Assembly: GCA_036555725.1 (NCBI GenBank)
Contig: DATBKU010000133.1
Span: 1-64,000, forward strand
Source of the DNA: CALAED01 sp036555725
GTDB lineage: Bacteria; Actinomycetota; Actinomycetes; Streptosporangiales; Streptosporangiaceae
DNA: 64,000 nucleotides
Direction: 5' to 3'
The notes below the pieces were generated by a model. That model saw nothing but the letters and a program-made list of their open reading frames with translations. It was not told the DNA's origin and ran no database searches. This document shows, piece after piece, positions 24,330-32,062 of the stretch (its first letter is position 1; every line of letters begins with the position of its first letter). Both the position numbers and the translations under genes were made by a program.

Positions 24330-26069
24330 TCACTCCCAGCAGAGGGTGAAGTTCCGGCTGTTCCGTTCGCCGGAGATCGTCATATAGCCGCAGCCCTGGT
24401 CGGGCGCGTCGGCGCTCTTGGTGATCGTCACGTCGGTACGGCCGTCGGCCGGCAGATAGCCGCTCGCGGGTGCGCTGATCGGGCCGCTCGTCGTCGCCGT
24501 CCAGTGCACGGGCCCGCCCTCGGTCCAGACATGCAGGGCGTAGGTCGGCATGTCCTTGGAGATTGTGACGCCGCCCCGTTCGGTCCACAGGATGCCGGCC
24601 GTCACGGGCGGGGTCGGGCTGGTCGGCTTCTTGCTCGGTGGCCGGCCGGGGGGCCGCTCCGGCGGCCGCCTGGTGGTCGGCGCGGCATTCGCGACAGCGC
24701 TCGCCGTCGTCGACCGGGCCGGCGAGGTGGTCGCCGGGACGCTGGTGACGACCGATCCGAGCGGGGCGCCGGGTGCTTCACCGCCCTCGCGGGTTCCGGC
24801 GGCGCCGCGGTCGCCGTTGGCGACGAGCCAGAAGGCACCGATGACGCAGCCCGCCGTGGCCAGGGCGGCCGCGGCGGCGATGCCCGCCCGGCGCACCGAT
24901 CTCCCCGTGCCGACCGTACGGCTCGGCGCGCCGCCACCCGTTACATTCCCGGACGCCGCAGACCGGGCCGATGCGCGTCCGCCGGAGGCGGGCCGAGCGG
25001 AGGCGGGCTGAGCGGAGGCGGGCTGAGCGGAGACGGACCGAGCCGAGGTCGTCGCCGCTGCGGTCTCCGGCCCGGTCGAGGCGGCATGGCTCGACGCCGT
25101 CTGCTGCGCAAGCCGCGAGGCCGTGGCCGAGGCGGCCACCGAGTCCGCCGCCGAGGCCGTGGCCGAGGCAGCCACCGAGCCCGCCGCCGACTCGGGGCCC
25201 TCGGCCTCGGCCAGCATCACCAGGGCCTCGCCGGGCGCGTTCGCGGCGTGTGCGGCGTCGTGGCCGAGCAGCCGGAGCAGCAGTTCGCGCGCGTTCGGCC
25301 GGCGTACCGGCTCCTTGGCCAGGCAGTCGGCGGCCAGGTCGTGCAGCGGCCCGGACAGCCCGCCCAGCTGCGGATCCCCGGTGAGGATCCGCGACATCAC
25401 CGCGGGAATCGAGTCCTGGCCGAACGGCGGGGAGCCCGTCGCGGCGTACACCAGCGTCGCGGCGAAGGCGAAGACGTCCATCGCCGGATCGGCGTCGCGG
25501 CCGTTCAGCTGCTCCGGGGACATGTACGCGGGCGTGCCGACCGCGCGCCCGCCGCTCAACGTCGAGCTGACGTCCAGCGCCCGCGAGACCCCGAAGTCGA
25601 TCACGCGGGGGCCGTCCGGCCCGAGCAGCACGTTGGCCGGCTTGAAGTCGCGATGCACGATCCCGGCCCGATGGATCGCCACCAGCGCGGTCGCCATCCC
25701 GATCGCCAGCCGCTCCAGCTGTGCGCCGCTGAGCGGGCCCTCGTCGATCACCAGGCGGCGCAGCGATGGGCCGTCGACATACTCCGACACGACGTAGGGC
25801 CGGTCGTCGTCGAGACCGACGTCGACGATCTGCGCCGTACAGAACCGCGCGACCTGCCGGGCGACCTGCGCCTCGCGCAGGAAGCGCGCACGCACATCGG
25901 CGTCCTCGGCCAGATCGGCGTGCAGCAGCTTGACGGCGCGCCGCTCTCCGGTGTCGCCGGCGTGGGCGAGAAAGACGATGCCCTGCGCCCCGACACCGAT
26001 CCGTCCAATGATCTCGTAGCCGTTCAACCGGCTAGGGTCGCCCGTCCGCAGCGGACCTACCTCGGGCAT
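24330..26069 (-). CDS. receptor-like Ser/Thr protein kinase (PASTA-less)
   Basis: A 579-residue membrane kinase. The catalytic domain (about 15-270) has a Gly loop IGVGAQGIVFLA, ATP Lys in RAVKLLHA, the catalytic loop IVHRDFKPANVLL, DFG in VIDFGVSRAL and GTPAYMSPEQL. An Ala/Thr/Ser-rich linker follows, then a membrane helix (AGIAAAAALATAGCVIGAFWLVA near 390-415), a Pro/Thr-rich stalk and an external C-terminal domain of about 85 residues ending NFTLCWE with two Cys. GGGGAG precedes the ATG at 26069. It stands alone, divergent from the dehalogenase gene; ligand and substrates are unknown. Confidence 0.93.
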   Translation of the reverse strand: MPEVGPLRTGDPSRLNGYEIIGRIGVGAQGIVFLAHAGDTGERRAVKLLHADLAEDADVRARFLREAQVARQVARFCTAQIVDVGLDDDRPYVVSEYVDGPSLRRLVIDEGPLSGAQLERLAIGMATALVAIHRAGIVHRDFKPANVLLGPDGPRVIDFGVSRALDVSSTLSGGRAVGTPAYMSPEQLNGRDADPAMDVFAFAATLVYAATGSPPFGQDSIPAVMSRILTGDPQLGGLSGPLHDLAADCLAKEPVRRPNARELLLRLLGHDAAHAANAPGEALVMLAEAEGPESAAGSVAASATASAADSVAASATASRLAQQTASSHAASTGPETAAATTSARSVSAQPASAQPASARPASGGRASARSAASGNVTGGGAPSRTVGTGRSVRRAGIAAAAALATAGCVIGAFWLVANGDRGAAGTREGGEAPGAPLGSVVTSVPATTSPARSTTASAVANAAPTTRRPPERPPGRPPSKKPTSPTPPVTAGILWTERGGVTISKDMPTYALHVWTEGGPVHWTATTSGPISAPASGYLPADGRTDVTITKSADAPDQGCGYMTISGERNSRNFTLCWE

Positions 26070-26280
26070 GACCAACTCCCCGTACCAATCCCGTCCGAAG
26101 CCACGGCGCGAATCGAGGACCGACCCCCTTGGTCAACGTGGCCGACGCACCGAATGGTGGCCCCATCACATCAGATCCGCGGTGATCCGGTCGAGTCGGA
26201 AACGTCACATTCCGTATAGCGGGACTGACGGGCGTGGCCCACCACGCCGGGCGGCGCGGACGCTGCCATCATGGGGTGTC

Positions 26281-27186
26281 ATGCGCACCCTCCGGACTCC
26301 CGACGACCGGTTCGCCGACCTCCCCGACTTCCCGTACGAGCCGAAGTACGCCGAGGTGCCCGACCTCGACGGCGGCACGCTGCGCACGGCGTACGTCGAC
26401 GAGGGCACCGGCCCGGTCGTGTTGTTGCTGCACGGCGAGCCGTCGTGGTCCTTCCTCTATCGGCGCGTCATCCGGGTGCTGCTCGACAGTGGGCTGCGCG
26501 TCGTGGCCCCGGACATGATCGGCTTCGGCCGGTCCGACAAGCCCGCGGAGATGGCCGACCACACCTACGCCCGGCACATCGAGTGGGCGCGCGCCCTCGT
26601 CGACGACGTCCTCGACCTGCGCGACGTGACCCTCGTCGGGCAGGACTGGGGCGGGCTGATCGGGCTGCGCCTCGTCGTCGCGGACCCGGATCGGTACGCT
26701 CGCGTGGTCGCGGCCAACACCGGGTTGCCCACCGGTGACTTCCCGATGCCGGAGGCGTGGCTGCGGTTCCGCGAGGCCGTACGGACGGCCCCGTCGTTCG
26801 ACATCGCCCGCGGCATCCAGTCGGGCTGCCGTACGACACTCTCGGACGAGGTACGCGCGGCGTACGACGCGCCGTTCCCCGACGAGTCGTACAAGGCCGG
26901 ACCGCGGGCCATGCCGGGGCTGGTGCCCGCCGAGACGACCGACCCGGAGACGCCTGCCAACCGGGCCGCCTGGGACGCACTCCGGGAGTGGAACAAGCCG
27001 TTCCTCGTGGCGTTCAGTGACAAGGATCCGATCACCGGGCCGATGGCGCCGCTCTTCAAGCAACTCGTCCCGGGCGCGAACGGCATCGACCACCCGACCC
27101 TCGAGGGCGCCGGCCACTTCCTGCAGGAGGACGCGGGCGAGCGGCTCGGCCGGGAGATCGCCGCCTTCGTAGGGAGCACGAAGTGA
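26281..27186 (+). CDS. haloalkane dehalogenase (alpha/beta hydrolase)
   Basis: A 301-residue enzyme expected to hydrolyse a carbon-halogen bond. Catalytic features fit subfamily HLD-I. The nucleophile Asp is followed by the halide-binding Trp in LVGQDWGGLIGL. The oxyanion block is LLLHGEPSWSFLYRR, and a second acid and catalytic His lie in AFSDKDPITGP and GAGHFLQEDAGE. GGGGTG precedes the ATG at 26281. The stop overlaps the rnhB start by GTGA, so they are co-translated, though no metabolic link is apparent. True substrates could be other than halides; some HLD-like proteins are plain hydrolases. Confidence 0.9.
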   Translation: MRTLRTPDDRFADLPDFPYEPKYAEVPDLDGGTLRTAYVDEGTGPVVLLLHGEPSWSFLYRRVIRVLLDSGLRVVAPDMIGFGRSDKPAEMADHTYARHIEWARALVDDVLDLRDVTLVGQDWGGLIGLRLVVADPDRYARVVAANTGLPTGDFPMPEAWLRFREAVRTAPSFDIARGIQSGCRTTLSDEVRAAYDAPFPDESYKAGPRAMPGLVPAETTDPETPANRAAWDALREWNKPFLVAFSDKDPITGPMAPLFKQLVPGANGIDHPTLEGAGHFLQEDAGERLGREIAAFVGSTK

Positions 27187-27980
27187 CCGCCCGTACGAGT
27201 CTCGGGCACACCGAGGCCGCGGGCGAGGACGGCCTGTTCGACGGCCATCCCCCGGCCATCCCCGACGACGGCCCCCGGGTGGCCGGGTACGAGATCGAGG
27301 AACAGTTGCGGGCGGCGGGGGCCGTCCGCATCGCGGGCGTCGACGAAGTGGGCCGGGGCGCGTGGGCCGGGCCGGTGGTGGTCGGGGCGGCGGTCACCGA
27401 CCTCACCTCGCCGCCGGAGCTGTCCGGGCCGGGCGGGCGGCCGATCCGGCTGACCGACTCCAAACTGCTCACCGCGCGCCACCGGGCTGCGTTCGCCGAG
27501 ATCCTGCCCGGCTGGCTGGTCTCGTACGGCTTCGGCGCCGCGAGCCCCGAAGAGATCGACGAACTCGGCATGACCGAGGCCCTGCGCCGGGCCGCCGCCC
27601 AGGCCCTCGACGCGCTCCCCGACCGTCCCGATGCCGTGATCCTCGACGGCAAGCACGACGTCCTGCGCGGCAGCGGATGGGCGGTACGGTGCGAGGTCAA
27701 GGCCGACCAGCGGTCGGTGTCGGTGGCCGCCGCGTCGGTGCTGGCCAAGGTGCACCGCGACCGGCTCATGGCCGACCTCGACCCCGAGTACCCGCCGTAC
27801 GGGTTCGCGGACTCGGCCGGGTACCCGTCGCCGGTGCACCAGCAGGCGCTGCGCGACCTCGGCCCGACGCCGCACCACCGGCTGTCGTGGTCGTATCTCG
27901 ACGAGCTGCCCCGGTGGCGGCATTTGAAGAAGCACCGCGACCCGCTCGCCGGCGAGGGCCAGCTCACCCTCGGCCTCTGA
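27183..27980 (+). CDS. rnhB: ribonuclease HII
   Basis: Degrades RNA in RNA-DNA hybrids and nicks at single ribonucleotides misincorporated into DNA. The 265-residue product has AGVDEVGRGAWAGPVVVGA with the first catalytic Asp/Glu, LTDSKLLTARHR, AVILDGKHDVL with a further Asp, and VAAASVLAKVHRDRLM. The N-terminal 40 residues before the fold are extra. The GTG at 27183 overlaps the dehalogenase TGA. A 17-bp repeat array and the desR stop follow downstream. Confidence 0.95.
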   Translation: MTARTSLGHTEAAGEDGLFDGHPPAIPDDGPRVAGYEIEEQLRAAGAVRIAGVDEVGRGAWAGPVVVGAAVTDLTSPPELSGPGGRPIRLTDSKLLTARHRAAFAEILPGWLVSYGFGAASPEEIDELGMTEALRRAAAQALDALPDRPDAVILDGKHDVLRGSGWAVRCEVKADQRSVSVAAASVLAKVHRDRLMADLDPEYPPYGFADSAGYPSPVHQQALRDLGPTPHHRLSWSYLDELPRWRHLKKHRDPLAGEGQLTLGL

Positions 27981-28008
27981 GCCCAAGCCGCCAAGGCGCC
28001 CAACCCGC

Positions 28009-28079
28009 GAGACCGCCCAACCCCCGAGACCGCCCAACCCCCGAGACCGCCGAACCCTGAGGGGGTCGAACCCTGAGGG
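28009..28079. repeat. 17-bp tandem repeat and 12-bp direct repeat between rnhB and the response regulator
   Basis: GAGACCGCCCAACCCCC occurs at 28009 and 28026, with a third, partial copy from 28043. It is followed by two copies of GAACCCTGAGGG (28052 and 28068). The block lies between convergent genes and may mark a repeat-expanded terminator region. Confidence 0.8.
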
Positions 28080-28098
28080 CGCCGGGCGCGGTCGGGCG

Positions 28099-28704
28099 TC
28101 AGAGCCAGCCGTTGTGGCGGGCGGTACGGACGGCCTCGATGCGGTTGCGGGAGCCGGTCTTCTGGATCGCGGCCGACAGATAGTTCCGTACGGTGCTCTC
28201 CGACAGGTGCAGGCGGGCGGCGATGTCGGCGACCGTGGATCCGTCGGCGGCGACCGTGAGCACGTCGCGTTCGCGTTCGGTGAGCGGGTTCGCGCCGGTG
28301 GACAGCGCCGCGGCGGCGAGCGCGGGGTCGATGACCTGCTCGCCGGCCAGCACCCGGCGAATGGCCGCGGCCAGCTCCTCGACCGGGCCGTCCTTGACCA
28401 GAAAGCCGCTCGCGCCCGCCTCCATCGCCCGGCGCAGGTACCCGGGCCGCCCGAACGTCGTAATGATCAAGACCAGGCAGGACGGCAAGGCACGCCGCAG
28501 GTCGGCGGTCACGTCCAGACCGCTGCGCCCCGGCATCTCGATGTCGACGACGGCCACGTCCGGGCGCGTCTGCAGAGCCTCGGACACGACCTTGTCGCCC
28601 GCGCCGACCTGCGCGACCACGTCGATGTCGTCCTCGAGGCCGAGCAGCAGGGCCAGGGCGCCGCGCATCATGCCCTGGTCCTCCGCCAGCAGGACGCGGA
28701 TCAT
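28099..28704 (-). CDS. NarL/LuxR-family response regulator (DesR-like)
   Basis: A 201-residue two-component regulator. The receiver domain (1-120) has the acidic pair in LLAEDQGMMRG, the phospho-acceptor Asp in VAVVDIEMPG and the Lys in FLVKDGP. The LuxR-type helix-turn-helix (about 137-200) includes LTERERDVLTVAADGSTVADIA and STVRNYLSAAIQKTGSRNR. It follows its kinase gene by 21 bases and is the last gene of a four-gene operon with an ABC-2 transporter, probably regulating that transporter. Confidence 0.94.
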   Translation of the reverse strand: MIRVLLAEDQGMMRGALALLLGLEDDIDVVAQVGAGDKVVSEALQTRPDVAVVDIEMPGRSGLDVTADLRRALPSCLVLIITTFGRPGYLRRAMEAGASGFLVKDGPVEELAAAIRRVLAGEQVIDPALAAAALSTGANPLTERERDVLTVAADGSTVADIAARLHLSESTVRNYLSAAIQKTGSRNRIEAVRTARHNGWL

Positions 28705-28725
28705 CCGTACTCCTTCGGCGACGGC

Positions 28726-30084
28726 TCAGCGACGGGTCTCCGCCGCACGCGCGGCGTCGGTCGGCTCCCCCGTTCCCCCCGCGCCCCCGGCGTCGGATGG
28801 CTCCCCCGTACCCGCCGCGCCCGCGGCGTTGGCCGACTCCCCCGTAGCGCCTGCGGCGTCGCTTGACTCCCCCATACGGCCCACGGTCGGTTCGGGCGCC
28901 ACGCCCGCCACGGCCAGCGTCACGGCCAGCCGGAAGCCGCCACCGCGCCGCGGCCCCGCCTCGAGCGTGCCGCCGGCCGCGGCCAGCCGTTCCCGCAGCC
29001 CGGACAGCCCGTGGCCGGCCGCGACCTCGCCGTCGCCCGGGTCGCCGTCCACGCCGTCGCCCGAGTCGCCGCCCGCGCCGTCGTCACGGATCTCCGCGAC
29101 GACCTGACCGGCCCGGTGTCGTACGTCGATCTCGGCGTGCCGGGCCTGGCTGTGCCGAATCACGTTCGTGGTGCCTTCCCGTACCACCCAGCCGAGCAGC
29201 GCGTCGGGCTCGGGCGGGAGCGGCGGACCCTCCTGCCTGATCACGACGTCGATGCCGGCGTCGGCCAGCGCCGTACGAGCTCCGTCGATCTCGGCGGTCA
29301 GCCCGCGACCCCGGTAGCCGGTCACCGCCTCGCGCACTTCGCGGAGCGCCCGCCGGCCGACGTCCTCGATGTCGCCCGCCTGCTCTGCGGCGACCGCCGG
29401 ATCGCGCTGCGCCAGACGTCGTACGGCCTGCGCCTTGACCACCATGAGCGACAGCGTATGGCCGAGCAGGTCGTGCAGGTCACGCGCGAAACGCAGGCGC
29501 TCCTCGGTGACGGCGTTCCTGGCCAGCTCCTCGCGCGTCTCGCGCAGGGCGCGGATCACCGCGAACTGCCGCAGGATGATCGCGGTCACCACGCAGGACG
29601 TGGCCGTGCCGTACCACGTGCCGAAGATGCCGCCACCACTGGCGCCGCCAATCCAGCCGACGAGGACGCCGAGGCTCGGCAGCCCGAGGACCGTGAGGAC
29701 CAGGTAGAACTCGTCCTGGCGGGTCACCCGCTGGCCGAGCGCCACGCCGTACGCGATTCCCAGCAGCGGCCAGAGCGAGTACCACCCGCCGTGGAAGCCC
29801 AGGGTCGCGGCCGTGACGACCGCCGTGAACGCGCCCAGCACTACGAGCGGGACCCGCCAGCGCAGCCGTCCGTCGAAGGTGGTCCTGATCGACGCGATGT
29901 ACAGGACGGCACACGTGACGAGCGCCAGTGTCGCCAGCCAGGCGGGCCGGCTCTGCCCGGTCAGTACGTCGTGGACGGGCCATCCGACGAGCAGCACCCA
30001 GCAGTAGAACGCGCCCGGGCTGGGGCCGTCGTCGGCGTTCATATGGTCGAGGTCGACGATCGGCGTCCGCCGCTTCTTGAGCAC
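28726..30084 (-). CDS. DesK-like sensor histidine kinase
   Basis: A 452-residue membrane kinase with an N-terminal block of about five or six helices, then a HisKA_3 dimerisation domain with the phospho-acceptor His in RFARDLHDLLGHTLSLMVVKAQ. The HATPase_c domain has VREGTTNVIRHSQA, IRDDGAG and HGLSGLRERLAAAGGTLEAG. The last 50 residues are a low-complexity Gly/Ala/Ser/Glu tail of repeated TGEPSDA-type units with a period near 36 bp. AAGGAG lies six bases before the GTG at 30084. It is the partner of the response regulator at 28099. Confidence 0.92.
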   Translation of the reverse strand: MLKKRRTPIVDLDHMNADDGPSPGAFYCWVLLVGWPVHDVLTGQSRPAWLATLALVTCAVLYIASIRTTFDGRLRWRVPLVVLGAFTAVVTAATLGFHGGWYSLWPLLGIAYGVALGQRVTRQDEFYLVLTVLGLPSLGVLVGWIGGASGGGIFGTWYGTATSCVVTAIILRQFAVIRALRETREELARNAVTEERLRFARDLHDLLGHTLSLMVVKAQAVRRLAQRDPAVAAEQAGDIEDVGRRALREVREAVTGYRGRGLTAEIDGARTALADAGIDVVIRQEGPPLPPEPDALLGWVVREGTTNVIRHSQARHAEIDVRHRAGQVVAEIRDDGAGGDSGDGVDGDPGDGEVAAGHGLSGLRERLAAAGGTLEAGPRRGGGFRLAVTLAVAGVAPEPTVGRMGESSDAAGATGESANAAGAAGTGEPSDAGGAGGTGEPTDAARAAETRR

Positions 30085-30209
30085 CACAAACTCCTTTGTA
30101 CGACCTTCCACCACGATCTCGCTCCCCGGCCCCCGCAACTGTGCGGAGACCTGGGCGCGCGATCGCGGCGGTCGGACGGGCGGAACGTCAAGCGGAACGG
30201 CTTGGACGG

Positions 30210-30938
30210 TCACGCCGTACGGACGGATCGGCGGTAGGCGTACACGGCGAAGCCGCCGAAGATGGCGAACCAGGCGAGCAGGCCCGCCGCCGCGGCGACC
30301 GAGAAGGTGCCGCCGAAGGCGATCCGCCACGACAGCTCGCCGTACCGGTTGGCCGGGGTGAACGTGGCGACCGTCTGCAGCCAGTGCGGGAACTGCTTGA
30401 TCGGGATCCACAGCCCGCCGATCAGCGACAGGCCGAGGTAGCCGAGCGCGCCGCTCATCTGCGCCTTCTGTGCGTCGAAGAGATATCCGATGCCCATGGC
30501 CAGCACCGCGATCGGGGCGATGCCCAGCCACAGCAGCGCGACAATCGCCAGCCATTGCCCGGCGCCGAGCGAGACGCCGTTGACCAGCGCGCCGAGCAGG
30601 CACACGGCCGCGATCGGCGGGAACGCCACGGCCATGCCGCACAGCGTGCGCGCGGCCACCACTTGCAGCGGCGAGAGCGGCAGCAGCCGCAGCTGGCGGA
30701 TCCAGCCGAGCGACTTGTCCTCGGCGACCCCGACGCCGTTGTTCAGGACGGCCCCGAGGGCGCCGAAGCCGGCCATGCCGACCATCGCGTACAGGGCGGC
30801 CTCGCGGTGGTCCTGCCCGGTCACGCTGGACAGGTTGGTGAAGACGAGGTACGTCACCACCGGCATGATCAGCGTCATGAACAGGTAGCCGCCGTCGCGC
30901 ATCAGCCGGAGCATCTCCAGGCGCAGGTAGCCGAACAT
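30210..30938 (-). CDS. ABC-2 type transporter permease
   Basis: A 242-residue membrane subunit with six predicted helices (for example GYLFMTLIMPVVTYLVFTNL, AAVCLLGALVNGVSL, WLAIVALLWLGIAPIAVLAMGIG). A conserved GGLWIPIKQFPHWLQTVATFTPANRY lies near the C-terminus, typical of ABC-2 permeases. The ATG at 30938 overlaps the upstream ATPase stop as TGATG; a GTG at 30941 is possible. With the ATPase it forms an exporter under the adjacent two-component system. Confidence 0.92.
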   Translation of the reverse strand: MFGYLRLEMLRLMRDGGYLFMTLIMPVVTYLVFTNLSSVTGQDHREAALYAMVGMAGFGALGAVLNNGVGVAEDKSLGWIRQLRLLPLSPLQVVAARTLCGMAVAFPPIAAVCLLGALVNGVSLGAGQWLAIVALLWLGIAPIAVLAMGIGYLFDAQKAQMSGALGYLGLSLIGGLWIPIKQFPHWLQTVATFTPANRYGELSWRIAFGGTFSVAAAAGLLAWFAIFGGFAVYAYRRSVRTA

Positions 30939-31855
30939 CACACAGTCTCCTTGGTGGTATCGGTGAGGGCCAGGAAGGCGTCCTCCAGCGCGGCCCCGGT
31001 GACCTCGAGGTTTCGTACGACTCCGGCCCCGGCCAGGGCGAGCACGGTCGCGTCGGAGTCGGTGCTGCGCAGGTGCGCCCGGTCGCCGCGGATCTCGACG
31101 GCGACCACGCCGGGCAGCCGGTCCAGCGCCGTACCGGCCGGCAGGTCGACCGAGACCGTACGGCCGGCCACGCGCTGTTTGATCTCGGCACTGGTGCCGT
31201 CGGCGATCAACCGGCCCCGGTCGACGACGACGATCCGGTCGGCGTTGTCATCGGCCTCCTCCAGGTAGTGCGTGGAGAACAGGACCGTGCGGCCGGACGC
31301 GGCGTACCCCCGGATGGCGGCCCAGAGCTCGCGCCGCGACTCGACGTCGAGCGAGGCCGTCGGCTCGTCCAGCACGATCAGCTCCGGCGCCCCGGCCAGC
31401 GCGATGGCGAACCGGACCCGCTGCGTCTGCCCGCCGGACAGCTTGTCGGCCCAGCGGCCGGCCAGGTCGGTGATCCGCGCCGTCTCCAGGATCTCGGCCA
31501 ACGGCGGAGGCGCCGGATAGCACTCCCGGACAAAGCCGATCAGCTCCCGCACCTTCACCCGGGGGATCAGCCGGTTCTCCTGCGGCATCGCACCGATCCG
31601 GCCGTTCCGTACGGCCCGTTCCGGATCGCCGCCGAGGACCCGTACCGTCCCGGTGTCGGGCGCGGTCAGGCCCAGCAGCATCGCGATCGTCGTCGACTTG
31701 CCGGCGCCGTTGGGACCGAGCAGCGCCACCGTTTCGCCCGCCCGGATCGTCAGGTCGAGGCCGTCGATGGCCCGTACGTCCCCATAGTTCTTCGTCACGT
31801 TGGTGATGGTCAGCGCACTGTTCGTGGCGGCTTCACCGATGTCTGTGGCTCGCAT
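30938..31855 (-). CDS. ABC transporter ATP-binding protein
   Basis: A 305-residue ATPase with Walker A GPNGAGKSTT, the Q-loop region AMPQENRLI, the signature LSGGQTQRVRF, Walker B LIVLDEPTASLD and the switch His in LFSTHYLEEAD. A C-terminal extension of about 90 residues is typical of drug or lipid exporters of the DrrA/CcmA type. ATG 31855 starts the conserved part; an in-frame start further upstream at 31921 would add unrelated residues. First gene of the operon ATPase-permease-DesK-DesR. Confidence 0.93.
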   Translation of the reverse strand: MRATDIGEAATNSALTITNVTKNYGDVRAIDGLDLTIRAGETVALLGPNGAGKSTTIAMLLGLTAPDTGTVRVLGGDPERAVRNGRIGAMPQENRLIPRVKVRELIGFVRECYPAPPPLAEILETARITDLAGRWADKLSGGQTQRVRFAIALAGAPELIVLDEPTASLDVESRRELWAAIRGYAASGRTVLFSTHYLEEADDNADRIVVVDRGRLIADGTSAEIKQRVAGRTVSVDLPAGTALDRLPGVVAVEIRGDRAHLRSTDSDATVLALAGAGVVRNLEVTGAALEDAFLALTDTTKETV

Positions 31856-32062
31856 GCCTACGACGGTACGAACGCGAAGATCCGCGAAGCAGAGCCAAGA
31901 ATCTGGTCTTGAACAGGACAAATGTCCTATAGCGCAGAATGGGCTTTGCGACCGGGGCCGAAACCACGGGTGAGTGGCTGGTCAAGCCGGGCCGCTGACA
32001 CTAGCGTCAAGGGACGGTTGGAGGGTGCCCTCCAGGTAGGGCGTGCGCTATACACGGCTGTG

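Noticed and set aside
26565..28037. 490-codon leftward frame opposite the dehalogenase and rnhB
   Set aside because: Antisense to two genes with clear catalytic motifs; composition is that of a shadow frame.
30085..31191. Extension of the DesK frame upstream through the permease gene
   Set aside because: The open frame continues only because stops are rare; a ribosome site and typical N-terminus place the start at 30084.
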